This document shows positions 46,380 through 57,354 of a stretch of 64,000 bases of DNA, in pieces. The stretch covers positions 362,689,517 through 362,753,516 of the forward strand of contig NC_073303.1 of the NCBI RefSeq assembly GCF_027595985.1, read 5' to 3'. This DNA is from Sorex araneus (taxonomy: Eukaryota; Chordata; Mammalia; Eulipotyphla; Soricidae). How positions within the stretch are numbered: the stretch's first letter is position 1; each line of letters begins with the position of its first letter. Below the pieces are notes generated by a model that did no database searches, had not been told where the DNA came from, and saw only the letters and a list, made by a program, of their open reading frames with translations. The position numbers and the translations under genes were made by a program.

Positions 46380-46970
46380 TAAGTGGAACAAGAGCACAGA
46401 AACCCTGCCCAAGTTACCTGAATATAGAACCTGTTTTTTTTAATAAAATTTACTTTTAATCATTTTGAGCTTTTTGCCTGTATCTGATTGGCAGCAATTT
46501 TTTTGATCAACTTACCTTTCTTGGGGAGGGTGTTCCAAGCGGTGCTCAGAGGCCTTGGGGTCCTTCCTGTGATTCACTGTTAACTGGGTCAATGGTTCAA
46601 GGTGAGGACCTGAGGAGGGGAATGTCGCTAGTGATAGAGTACTTATATTGTAAATGAATCACTGGGTTAAATCCCTGCATTGTAAAAAAAAAAAAAATTG
46701 ATGCTCCAGTTTGTAACATTAGCAGCTCTACCCTTAATGAGTGTTGACTGCATTGTGTAATTCATATCTCTAAAAGACTTGGAGGAACTGGTAATAAGTG
46801 CATATTCAATAAAATATAAATTCACCTCTCATCTTATTCTTACATGAGTCACTGTAGTTGATTTTATCGTGCAATGTATTTGATCAGTTCTGTAAAGGGC
46901 ATTGGAAATTTAATTATGTGTTTGAGATAGAAATTTCTCTTGTTACATGAATCCAGAAAGTATATGATTG
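46380..46970. other. Unique sequence
   Basis: A possible SINE head/tail remnant at 46610-46700. No gene seen. Confidence 0.35.
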
Positions 46971-46974
46971 GGGA

Positions 46975-47125
46975 TCTCACTCAGCTGAGCTGGGGACTTA
47001 GTCCTGGCTCTGAGTTTAGGGATTACTCCTGGTAATTCTTAGGAAATCATCTGTGGTGCTGGGGATCATACCTAGGTTAACTGTGTGCATGGCCAGTGCG
47101 TTGCCGGCTGCACTCTCTCTGGCAC
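46975..47125 (-). repeat. SINE-A-like (old)
   Basis: 'ggacttagtcctggctctga', 'ggattactcctggtaattct' and a head end near 47090-47125. Confidence 0.7.
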
Positions 47126-47154
47126 TAGTAAGAATGCACTTTGAGCAGAGGGCA

Positions 47155-47295
47155 CATTGACAGTGCTCAGGATTTACTCCTAGATCTGTGCTTAGGGATC
47201 ACCATGGTATTGCTCCATGTGCAATGCTGGAAATTGAACTTGAAGTCAACTATGTGCAAGACAAGCACTTTAACCCCTGTATGATCTCTCTGACA
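47155..47295 (-). repeat. SINE-A-like (old)
   Basis: 'cagtgctcaggatttactcc', 'gcaatgctggaaattgaact' and a head remnant 'gtgcaagacaagcactttaa'. Adjacent to but separate from the preceding copy. Confidence 0.7.
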
Positions 47296-47589
47296 TTATT
47301 ATTCACATTTTATATTCCTTCAAAGAATATAGACTCAGCAACGGTACTTGATCGAACTATTCATTGATTCACTTATGGATGTTTGTGCTTGGCCTTCAGT
47401 GTGCAATCTCCCATATAATCCTTAATTTTGTGCAGAGGTATAATTACTCTCATTGGACTTAGAGAGAAGCACTAAATTTGCAAGATTTTCTAAGTAAAAG
47501 AAGCTCAAAGTCATTATAAACATTGTTATAGTCTATACTGTCTCTACCACACATTTTCAGAGTAGGAACCTTTAATATTAATGTTAAAA

Positions 47590-47650
47590 ATATAATACAT
47601 ATTTATATATAAATATATATATGTATATATATGTATATATATATATATTT
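47590..47650. repeat. (AT)n microsatellite
   Basis: Alternating AT/GT next to the tail side of the SINE that follows, from which it may have arisen. Confidence 0.85.
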
Positions 47651-47812
47651 GCTTTTTGGGTCATACCCGGCTATGCACAGGGGTTACTCCTGGCTCTGCA
47701 CTCAAGAATCACCCCTGGTGGTGCTCAGGGACCATATGGGATGCTGGGAATCAAACCCAGGTCGGCCGCATGCAAGGCAAACGCCCTACCCACTGTGCTA
47801 TTGCTCCAGCTC
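47651..47812 (-). repeat. SINE-A, young
   Basis: Near-consensus minus-strand copy, 'gctttttgggtcatacccgg' through 'cactgtgctattgctccagc'. Confidence 0.94.
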
Positions 47813-47959
47813 AAATATAGTATATTTTTTAAAAAGAAATTTAATTTGCTTCTAGTGACATTTTTAAGGGACAGTTCTGTGCTAGTCCCTTTATTCAGTT
47901 TTTATTTAATAATCACAAGAAGCCTTTAACATAGGTGTTTCCTTAGGTGTGTGCGCGTT

Positions 47960-48113
47960 TGTTTGCAAGACACATACAGCTACACTCACAGATCACCCCT
48001 GCTCTGCACTCAAGGATCACTCCTGGTGAACTCAGGTGACCACCTAGAATGCCAATAATTGGACCAAATTAGCTTCGTGCAAGCCAAGTGCCCTGTTCAC
48101 TGTACTCTCTCCA
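47960..48113 (-). repeat. SINE-A-like (old)
   Basis: 'ctctgcactcaaggatcact', 'gtgaactcaggtgacc' and a diverged head to 48113. Confidence 0.7.
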
Positions 48114-48117
48114 TTAA

Positions 48118-48449
48118 CATAACTTCTAACGCAACTGCATGGAGATACAAAGGGGTCAAATTTGAATCCGAAGTTCTAATCCCAAAACAAGGCCAAACAG
48201 ATAAAACAAGCTTAGCTTAGCTCAGATAATGAAGACTGCAAAGATGCAGTGAAGCAGGAAATAAGCAGCAAACATCTCACTAAAATAGGATCGGAGATTA
48301 CCAGGACATCCCTGCTACATATTAAAGGTGCTTGCTGATTGCTTATCACCCTATGGCCACAGCTATGTAAATACCCAGCCTTGGGAGCTAACATGTATGT
48401 TAACTCATAAAGAATAGCTCTTATGTTGGGAGCCAGGGTGAAGATAATG
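48118..48449. other. Unique sequence
   Basis: No gene or repeat recognised. Confidence 0.4.
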
Positions 48450-48460
48450 TTAAAATCATC

Positions 48461-50018
48461 ACTTGAATCACTTCACCTGTAGTCCCGTTGATCTTCAATT
48501 TGCTCAAGCGGGCGCCAGTAACATCTCCATTTGTCCCTGTCGCGAGCTAGTGCAGCCCAATGATATCTGCTTGCTCCAGGAACAGGAAGAGCCTCAAATT
48601 GTTCATTCAGGGATTTGACGAAGAAATCTGACCATCTAGTTGGTGGGCGGCCACGAGGTCTTCTGACGTCCCGTAGAATCCAGTCGATAACAGCTCTAGT
48701 CCAGTGGTTGTCTCTGAATCGCATTACATGACCGGCCCATCTGATTTTTGATACCTTGGCAAACGAGACAGCATCCGTGATTTGTGACCGTCGATGGAGG
48801 TCAGAACTCCGGGTTCCTTCTCTCACTTGAGTGAGACATGATATTCCCAGCATAGCTCTTTCTATTCCTCTTTGGGATGCCCTAATAGCATTCTTATCCT
48901 GTTTGCATAGGGCCCAGGTCTCTGAGCATATGTTAGTGCAGGAAGAATGGTGGAATCGAAAAGATATGTCTGGAATTGGAGGTTCTTCATTCTCTTAACC
49001 ACCTCTTCAGCGCTCTTGAATGCATTCCACGCTGCTCTCTTTTTCCTGCACAGTTCTGGCACCAAGTTGTTCCTCATGTTGATTTCTCGACCCAGGTACA
49101 CATAGCTGCTGCATTTGGAGATGTTTGTTCCATTGAGAGCAAATGGAATGTCAGGAACTAGTTCGTTTCTCATGAACATTGTCTCCGTGTGATTCAGCGG
49201 CAATCTGACCTTTCCACACTCGTGGTCGAAGTCGGCCAGCATTTGTGCCACTTAGCTAATGTTTGGTGTTATAAGAACGATGTCATCAGCGAAGCGGAGG
49301 TGGTATAATTGCTGACCGTCTATGTTTACTCCCATTCCTTCCCATGATGTTTTCAAGGGCGGCACTGAAGAGTTTTGGTGAAATGGTATCACCCTGCCAC
49401 ACCCCTCTCTTTACATCAATGATCACTTCCTTGTAGAATGGTGAGATCCTGGTGGTGAATCCACAATACAGCTCTCGGAGAATTTTGATATACTGAGTTT
49501 GAACGCCCTGTTTGGCCATGGCTTTGATGACTGCCTCAGTCTCAACAGAATCAAAGGCCTTCTTTAAGTCGATGAACGTTAGACAGAGCGGCATCTTGAA
49601 CTCTCACGAAACTTCAAGAGTTTGGTGACTGTGTGGATATGGTCTATCGTGCTGAATCCCCTTCGGAACCCGGCTTGCCCGCATGGTTGTCCTTCGTCTA
49701 GTGTTCTGCCTATTCTATTGAGGATGACACGAGTGAACAACTTGTAGACGACAAAGAGCAGGCAGATTGGGCGATAGTTGCCGATGTTGTGGATGTCTCC
49801 CTTCTTGTACAACAGAATGGTCCTACTGGTTTTCCACTGAGATGGAACCTTGCATTCAGACAGGTAGCGTGTGAAGAGTCGGGCCAGTGTATTGATGAGT
49901 ACTGGCAGCAGATTCTTCAGGTGTTTGGGTCTGACCTTGTCCGGACCAGGTGCTGTTCGAGTCTTTACCAGCGAAATGGCGTGTTGGATTTCAGAAGGGA
50001 GAACGTTGGAAACGACAT
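48461..50018 (-). pseudogene. RTE LINE, 3' segment (reverse transcriptase to tail)
   Basis: Longest LINE protein remnant in the window. On the minus strand the order is TRTAPGPDKVRP, KGDIHNIGNYRPICLL, AGFRRGFSTIDHIHTVTKLL, LTFIDLKKAFDSVETEAVIK, then the catalytic FADDIVLITPN (near 49260-49300), YLGREINMRNNLVPELC, KIRWAGHVMRFRDN and RGRPPTRWSDFF, ending in YWRPLEQIEDQRDYR and a 3' tail. These are reverse transcriptase and RTE C-terminal motifs. Frameshifts split it into at least four frames, so it is inactive. It forms one insertion with 50019-50456, flanked by the 12-bp repeat ttaaaatcatca (48450-48461 and 50457-50468; the last base may belong to the tail). Confidence 0.95.
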
Positions 50019-50456
50019 GTCTTCGCTCTATGTCTGTGCAAAGAATGCCGAGAGTGAGAAAGCCACAAACAGACGCCTGTCTTCGGAAACTCTGGAGCTC
50101 ATTTGTCTACATGGTTTGGCACAAGCCTCAGGCAACCACAAGCTAACGTCCAAGCTCACAAAGCTGTGCAGAGATGCGATAAAGGAAGACCTCAAAGAGA
50201 GAAGAGCAGCAGTGTTGGCCAGTGCAGCAGAAGCCGGGAAAAGAATTCGCAACGCTCGCCTGTCCTTCGCCAACTACAAGACCAAGATGACTGCCCTCCG
50301 ACGTCCTGATGGATCTATCACATCCTCCAGAAAGGCAATGGAGAAAATTATTCACGACTTCTACTCGGATCTCTTTGACAGCCATGTCCCCCTGCCCACA
50401 TACCAAATTCCGCAGGATGGATATGTCGTTCCCAACGTTCTCCCTTCTAAAATCCA
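50019..50456 (+). pseudogene. RTE LINE, inverted 5' segment
   Basis: Plus-strand frame with SSETLELICLHGLAQASGNH, AIKEDLKERRAAVLASAAEA, FANYKTKMTALRRPDGSITS and GYVVPNVLPS. This is the linker upstream of the reverse transcriptase, so it precedes the minus-strand segment in an intact LINE. Its last 34 bp (50423-50456) are also present, inverted, at 49985-50018. The endonuclease domain is absent (5' truncated). Confidence 0.92.
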
Positions 50457-50489
50457 TTAAAATCATCAATGAGCTAAAACTGCCCTCTT

Positions 50490-50517
50490 GGGGGTGGGGG
50501 TGGGGGTGGGGGTGGGA
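50490..50517 (+). repeat. (GGGGGT)n G-rich run
   Basis: Five runs of three to six G separated by single T, 22 bp beyond the LINE target-site duplication. Strong G-quadruplex potential. Confidence 0.9.
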
Positions 50518-51385
50518 TGGCAACCATCTTTGCAGGGAATATCACCTCCTGGTGGTTGCTGGGCATTCCTGCTGACCACCTGCTGATGCCAGGCTCTGAT
50601 CCAAGACCTGTAGTTAGTACTGCCTACTTGTTCTTCTCTCTTCACCTGTGTTAATACCTGTACATATTTACTCTGCTAACAAAGCTTAATAGAGTTTTTG
50701 ATTCTCTATTGCCTGCTGCAGGCAAACCAGAGGAAGAAAAAACCATCAATGCCTCAACACCATCCCGACAACAACAAAACCCAGAAGTTGCTAGGAGAAG
50801 CAGCAGGTAGACCTACACTGCTCATTATTTTGTGGCATACATTGTACAAACACATAACTGTTTGATTATCCACATCTTAATATCTTTTCTCTGGATTTAA
50901 CTTATGAACTCTTATTAGCAAGCAAATACTCACCACAATGTCTCGAGTGAGAAACAGCTGCTCAGAGAGATATGCTAATTGAATTTAATCAGTTACAAGA
51001 GTACCTTGGGCACTTGTTAGTGTATTTCATCATCACACTGGCCAGTTTGTTCTATCCACAGTGTTTACAGAGGGTCTTCTATGAGCTGCGGAGTGTTCCA
51101 GGTTATTCCATCAAAGTAAGTGGAGCAGATACTCTGATAGGTATGTTACTAATTAAACCCAAAATATGGATGGTACATGGGAAAAGAAGAAATTGTGTCA
51201 ATTAATACAGAAGAAGGGTGGTGTTTTAATGGAGTGGCTCTTAACCATTTTGCCCCTCAGAGGAAATATGCTTCTAGAGGGTTCTGGGTGTTGTTGTTAG
51301 TGGTTGGGTTTTTTTTTTTTGCATTTATTTTCTTGGAGATTGTTGAACGCAATGTGAAGTTTTACAGCTTTTCATAGATTAGAGT
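50518..51385. other. Unique sequence with a candidate exon
   Basis: Repeat-poor. It contains the candidate exon at 50722-50806 and otherwise nothing recognised. Confidence 0.4.
50722..50806 (+). CDS. Candidate internal exon, unidentified
   Basis: Preceded by 'ttgcctgctgcag' (acceptor) and followed by 'gcagcag|gtagac' (donor). One frame is open across it and reads KPEEEKTINASTPSRQQQ then NPEVARRSS. Low-complexity hydrophilic composition, no domain recognised, 85 nt. It could be a chance arrangement. Confidence 0.2.
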
Positions 51386-51505
51386 CACAGGGGTGCACAG
51401 GGCATTTTGCTTGTGGGTTTCTCCCAACTGTGCTCTGGGTACCAGAAAGTGCAGAGGTCAAACCCCAACCCACTGCGTGCATAGGATATACTCAGCCTGT
51501 TCAGT
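51385..51505 (-). repeat. SINE-A-like fragment (old)
   Basis: 'ggtaccagaaagtgcagagg', 'tcaaaccccaacccactgcg' in minus-strand order. Confidence 0.45.
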
Positions 51506-51656
51506 TATTATCTCCCACCTTGGCCAACACTTTTTGCTAGTGGTAAGAAAAAAAGTGTATCAAATTTTTAAAAGGGGGGTATCAAACAAACAAAAGTACC
51601 CGAGATGTCTTCCTTTCTTGTTCTCTTTCTACTTTAAAATAGAGAAAAAAAATAAT

Positions 51657-51697
51657 TTGTAGAGTGTATAGTGTAGAGTGTATAGTGTAGAGTGTAT
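51657..51697. repeat. Short minisatellite
   Basis: Unit 'gtagagtgtatagt' repeated nearly three times, next to the tail of the SINE-B that follows. Confidence 0.8.
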
Positions 51698-51921
51698 CAC
51701 TGCCATCCCGTTGCTCGAGTGGGTACCAGTAACACCTCCATTGCAAGACTTGTTACTGTTTTTGGCATATCAAATGCGCCATGGGTAGCTTGCCAGGCTC
51801 TGCCATGTGGGCAAGATACTCTCAGTAGCTTGCCGAGCTCTCTGAGAGGGGCGGAAGAATCAAACCCCTGTCCTCCGGGTGCAAGGCAAACTCCCTACCC
51901 TTTGTGCTATCACTCCAGCCC
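51697..51921 (-). repeat. SINE-B
   Basis: Minus-strand copy with slightly shortened tail. The flank 'agtgtgtatagt' after it echoes 'agagtgtatagt' before it and may be the target-site duplication. Confidence 0.92.
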
Positions 51922-52249
51922 AGTGTGTATAGTATTTGTACCAATTCCTTTTATTTCTAAAATTTGTACCAATTGCGTTTCTTCCTAAAAGCCCTCTGGC
52001 TGTAATACTTGCAGGGTCATCCTTTAGATTATCTGTAACCCTTTTTAATGTCTATAGCAAGGAAAACTAAAACTCCTGTTACTTTCTGCTGGGAAACAGA
52101 TCCTGCTTTCCAAACTGCTTTTCTTTTCCCCAACCCACAGTCCCTACCCTGATGCTTAACAAGCCTTAATCTCTGAATCTCGGAATACCCTTCATGCACT
52201 CCATTAGACACACAGGGGATAGCAAGGCTCTAGGAATTACCTTGCAAAG

Positions 52250-52402
52250 GAACCTGCAGCAGGCACTAGGACCGCCCGACGCCAATAGGCAGCCGGGCTT
52301 CACAGCCAGTCAGAGGAACTGAGCCGCCTTTGCTGTTACACAAGAAGCGAGCAGGCAGCCGGGAGCAGTTCAGCATCCTTCCCCCTTCTGGTGCATCGGA
52401 AG
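52250..52402 (+). promoter_or_regulatory. Possible promoter and 5' non-coding exon
   Basis: GC-rich, CpG-containing island in AT-rich DNA. It has a CCAAT box (gacgccaataggc, near 52279-52291), no TATA box, and ends in 'gcatcggaag|gtattt', a plausible splice donor (exon end 52402). Gene unknown; no coding start is seen. Preservation of CpGs suggests selection or germline hypomethylation. Confidence 0.4.
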
Positions 52403-52534
52403 GTATTTACTCACTGTTTGTCACTCAGATTTTGCACACCCTCAATGAGCCTTTTGTGTTCACTTGATCTGATGCTCTGAAATGCTGTCCAGCACTTGTT
52501 GGGTTACTATATTATTTTATGCTAATTTCCACAG

Positions 52535-52609
52535 CTGATGGAAGCAAGAGTGCCATAAAGAAATGGGCTAGATGTTTCCAGAGGCTGAAATCTGAAGGCA
52601 TTTGAAGGT
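52535..52609 (+). other. Possible second 5' non-coding exon
   Basis: Acceptor 'ctaatttccacag' (to 52534) and donor 'gaaggt|gtaagt' (or one step left at 52607). It contains a short ATG frame (M-E-A-R-V-P-stop), which would be an upstream ORF. It lies 132 bp after the candidate first exon. Confidence 0.35.
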
Positions 52610-54365
52610 GTAAGTACATCGGTACAGATGTCTAATGTGTTGGCTGTGTGAGTTGGTGTCTCTTGACCTTCTCCCTTGTTGAAAGAGCCCATGGAAGCTG
52701 TACTCTGCATACTTCATTCCTGAAGGAATAGCACCAAGACAGTAATATAAGCCGCTCGCGATGGGCCCTAAACTTCTACTTTGGAGTGGCTGTGACTCTC
52801 TTTTCCTAGCCTGAGGTCTTTAAGAGGAGAAGCTGGATTTGCAGTGGAGTTTTGTTGAGAGATTTCGCTCAGAGTTGCAGACTTGCTTGCTTTCTGCTTT
52901 CTGTTTGCAAAGCTCTAAGATTGTCCTGTTTAATCACTGCTGTGGTGCAATGTAGGAGTCTTTTCATACTTTCCTTATTCTGCATTCCTGATACTCATCA
53001 TAAGTGTGGGCTGCCAGAAAGCTGTTAAGCCATTCAGTTCCTCTCCGTGTAAAGCCATTGAAGAGAAATCCAGTTTGCTTTCTCTTGACCGACTACACTG
53101 AATGAGTACTACAAGTTAATAGCAGTCACACTGAAACACTTACCAAACTAATAACCCAATAATCCCTTTCCTGTCTAGCAAGAAATCTGGGTATGTATAG
53201 CAATTTACTATTACTTTACAATTTTATGAAGTAAAATGACTTTATGAAGAAAATGGGAAATTCTTCTTAAGTACTCTATGAGTCAATTGACAATTTTTTA
53301 AAGGCCTGTTGCCAATAAACCTCTTTGAAAACTTCAAAGTCTTATAGAATTGGTAGGTTAGATGATAATTATTATTCAAGGTTTTGTCAAACTGTTAAAT
53401 ATTCTGCCAAAATGTAATAGCTAAATGTATTTATGAATGAAAAAATGTTGATTCATGGGTAATTGTAAGATGAACAGAGACAATGAATTTAGTTCATGTA
53501 AGAACAAACTAATACCTCAAAGCAAAGTTTCAATATTAAAAATGCCACTTCGGTGACAAGCATTTCTAAAAGTTCTTTAATGCTTTAAATTGTCCAAAAA
53601 TATAGTTAGGTGCATTGGATTTAATATATTGAATAGCACTAAATGTGATTTCAAATTATTTGGTTGTCAAACTTTTCGAAAATGTACCATAGTTATCCAA
53701 AAACTCTTCTAAAACTCTTAAGAGAAAGTCAAATAAAAGGTATGAAAGAGGGAGGAGGGTTTCACATATGATTTTTATTTTAAGCTTTCTGATGGAATAT
53801 TTACTATATAAATATGCTGCCTGTACTATACAAACTTGCTGCCTATACTTTAAAAAAATAAATAAAATTACAATTGGTTGTAACAATTTGTAGCATCATT
53901 AAACTTCAAACAATTATGTAAAAATGTCTATTTTTGTTTTTACATTAACAAATTATTAAGACAACATAAGGTTACCTAATTGTGAGAAATATTTCTTAGT
54001 CTGGGAAAATCTTGTTTGAAAGTAGTAACTTGCTTGTGCATAAACTTAGGAAGATCAGAGTAGGCATATAATAGACTTTTAATATTTCATTATAAAGCTT
54101 GATTTTTAACTTGGCATACTAATAAGCTGCATAAGTTAGTATCAATACATTTTCCCATTTTCTTTTACAACTTTTTTTCTATAAAATTTCCATGAATAAA
54201 AAACTAAAACTAATTTGTTCATGTGACATATCTTGTGATTTGTCCTTAAAGATAATCCCCTTAACTTTAACAAGTCTGGCTGTGCGGGAGATTCAAGTGA
54301 ATATCCCTATTATCTAAATTTCTCATCTAACATTATGGTAGATATTTCTTAAAAAATTATTTTCA
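52610..54365. other. Unique, repeat-poor sequence
   Basis: No gene supported. 52740-52930 is relatively complex and could be conserved. The rest is AT-rich. Confidence 0.4.
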
Positions 54366-54597
54366 AATAGCACAGTAGGTAGGGTGTTTGCCTTGCACGC
54401 GGCTGACCTGGGTTTGATTCCTCCGTCCCTCTCGGAGAGCCCGGCAAGCTACCAAGAGTATCCCGCCTTCATGGCAGAGCCTGGCAAGCTACCTGTAGAG
54501 TATTTGATATGCCAGAAGCAGTAACAACAAGTCTCACAATGGAGACGTTATTGGTGCCCGCTCGAGCAAATCGATGAATAAAGTGATGTCAGTGCAT
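54366..54597 (+). repeat. SINE-B, slightly 5' truncated
   Basis: Starts at the A box (aatagcacagtaggtagggt) without the first bases of the head, then full body and tail. Confidence 0.92.
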
Positions 54598-54599
54598 GT

Positions 54600-57080
54600 G
54601 TACTTACAATAATTTTTGTGCGACTAGGGATACAGTTTAGTGGTAATGTCTTGCACCTATGGGTCCCTGGATTTAATTTCTGTCCCTTGCCCAACTACAT
54701 CCACACATGAACACACACACACACCACAAAGAAATTCTGCTGGTATCTAATCTGATCATATGGTTTTGACATATTTTGTAATGATTCTGGTTGTTAGTAT
54801 GCATGTTAAAAAAAAGGAATTAAAAAAAAGAGCTTTTCCATGATTAAAGCTAAGGTCAGGGAGAACATCAGCAAAATTTGTGGTGGCATTTTAGCTTCTA
54901 TTTATTTGGGTCTGACGAGGAGGAGCACCTAAACTTTGAGTAGAAAACTTTACCTCTCCCCATACTCTCCCCTTGGAGGGCACAACAAGTCTGTGCAACT
55001 AGTCTTCTGGAGCTTACTTCTATTGGGAAACCCGTGGAAGCACCTAATGCTAATAGAAGGGACAAAGCCAGAGGTAAACAAATGACAAATTGTTCTTGAT
55101 TTATCCTGACAATTAACTTCAATGCTAACTTGGGTTTTAAAGAATTATGTAGCCAATATGCAAGCTACACAATAAGTATGAATTATAGGTAGCTACACTT
55201 TCTTTGCTATCAAATGATGATTTTGGTTAAGGAAGAGAGCATAAAGGGATGGAATGAGAGTTTCAGTGAGATGTCACACCAACATCACTCATGGTTGTGT
55301 TAACCAGGAGGGATAAATTAGGTATCTTGTTGGAATTTCACAAAGGGGTTAAAATGTTGTCCATGTAGACTTATCTTTCCCTGATAAGAAAAATGTCCTC
55401 AAGGTTTTAGGAAATATGCTTATAGGCACAAGAGAAAGCTTTTAAATATATAAGCTCTAGCCTTTGGGTGTAAAAGACCAATTAATAATGTGAATGTGCA
55501 TTGTTGATAAGCAGTTCTCTCCAAAACCTGGTTTAATTGCCATTCTCCATTCAGACAGTTGTAGCTGATATGACCACAGAGTATTGCCAGCATAACCCAT
55601 TTCCTTCCTTTTCCATTTTAAGTTTATTTGGGAAGAAACTAAACACCTTAAGAACATTAAAAAAATAAATAGCGTTCATATTCTCTATTTAAGTTGGAAG
55701 TAGGCTTAGTTATTCAGAAAAAATATAGTGCAATGACTGTACTTTATGCTTTTAAAATAGTGTGAAATTCTATGGAGACAGCACTTACTATTTTGAGATA
55801 TTTTCTTTGAAAGATACTTATAGATGCTTCGCTGTGTGCTAACTATGAACAGGTTAGCATACTAAACAAGATCTGTCCCGTGTTCCATGATCTCTATCAT
55901 GCCGTGGAGGAAAACAGGCAATGAGCAAATGTTTTCCACCAAAACATGATTACTAAAATCATGTTTCATTCCTATTATAATTTATTATACTCTACATAAG
56001 CCAGGACCTCTCAATAGGCTCTGACTTAAAAACTAAAATAGGCTGTAATAATAAAAGATGACATGGTAACTTTTTAAGATGTGGGTGTCTGGAAGACACT
56101 GTAAAAGTGACATCTCATTGGAGAGCCGAGTTTAAAAAAAAAAGCAGCCAGATAATCTGCGTTGGTGTGTTATAATACAGACTTCGTGCAAACCTACTGC
56201 AATTTACATCCATTCTATGCTATTTTTAAACCTTGCAACGAGCTTGATACCCTTTGAGTGCCCTTGATAAAAATGTGCGGAGTAGTAAAAAGATTGAATT
56301 GTTCTTTAAAGAGTTTTGAGAAGTTAGGTAACACGTGGAGTGTCCTTGAAAGTACCTGGTTCAACTTGAATTTCTACTCTAGATTTTAAAGTGGGGCGGC
56401 TACTTGATAAATTTCCACCTTTCAACACCTTGTCAAATAAGTAGAGAATTTCTTTATATTATTGAAGGACTACATACTTGAAGATTTTTTTGGTGATTCT
56501 ATATCACATAGAAAAAAGCTGGTGCTCGTACAGATAGTAGAGAGAGAGAGACAGTTGTTCCCAAATCTTCTACAGAACATTTAGAAGCTTTGTTAGATCA
56601 ATGATGGGTCAGTGTTTGATTATCTCCCCAGACACTTCCAACAGAGGATTATTTGGAATTGAGATGTTGGTTTTCCCAAGGAAGACTGGTCTGAGATCAC
56701 CACCTCTGAGATTTAGACACAGAGGACCAAGTTGACTGTTGTGTCAAGTGAACATGGTACTTCTTTCTATGTTGCACATACCCCAGGCTCCAGTCAAAGA
56801 AGCAAGTTCACTGATGAGGAAGATAGATCACAGACGCCTGGACAGACTCCACCTAACACTACAGGGTCTTGACAGCTTATCAGCATGCACAATTGAGTTT
56901 CTGCTTTGGGTGTAACACAAACACCCAATGTATCGCCTTTATAGTATATGTATGTATATATACATATATATGTACAAACATGTATATGTTTCCTCATGTT
57001 GTCCTTCATAGTAAAGATTGATATACATGGCAAATTATTCAACAATGTTTTCATTTGAAAAATTATTAATCCTGAATGTT
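54600..57080. other. Unique, repeat-poor sequence
   Basis: 54625-54730 may be an old SINE followed by a short (AC)n. 55800-55935 (gtgtgctaactatgaacagg, atgccgtggaggaaaacagg) resembles an ancient L2/MIR-type repeat. An AT microsatellite is at 56945-56985. No gene supported. Confidence 0.4.
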
Positions 57081-57092
57081 ATGTATGAACTA

Positions 57093-57342
57093 GGGCTGGA
57101 GCAATAGCACAGCAGATAGGGTGTTTGCCTTGCAGGCGGCTGACCCAGGTTTGATTCCTCTGCCCCTCTCAGAGAGCCTGGCAAGCTACCAAGAGTATCT
57201 TGCCCTCTCAGCAGAGCCTGGCAAGCTACTCATGGCATATTGGATATGCCCAAAACACTAACAACAAGTCTCACAATGGAGATGTTTTTGATGCCCGCTT
57301 GAGCAAATCGATAAGCAACGGGACGACAGTGACAGTGACAGT
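57093..57342 (+). repeat. SINE-B
   Basis: Full length, ending 'gacagtgacagtgacagt'. Direct repeat tatgaacta at 57084-57092 and 57343-57351. Confidence 0.95.
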
Positions 57343-57354
57343 TATGAACTAGGT

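Noticed and set aside
49789..50460. 223-codon open frame as a single protein
   Set aside because: It crosses the inversion join: the first 75 or so residues are antisense to the LINE, the rest is sense, so the frame is accidental.
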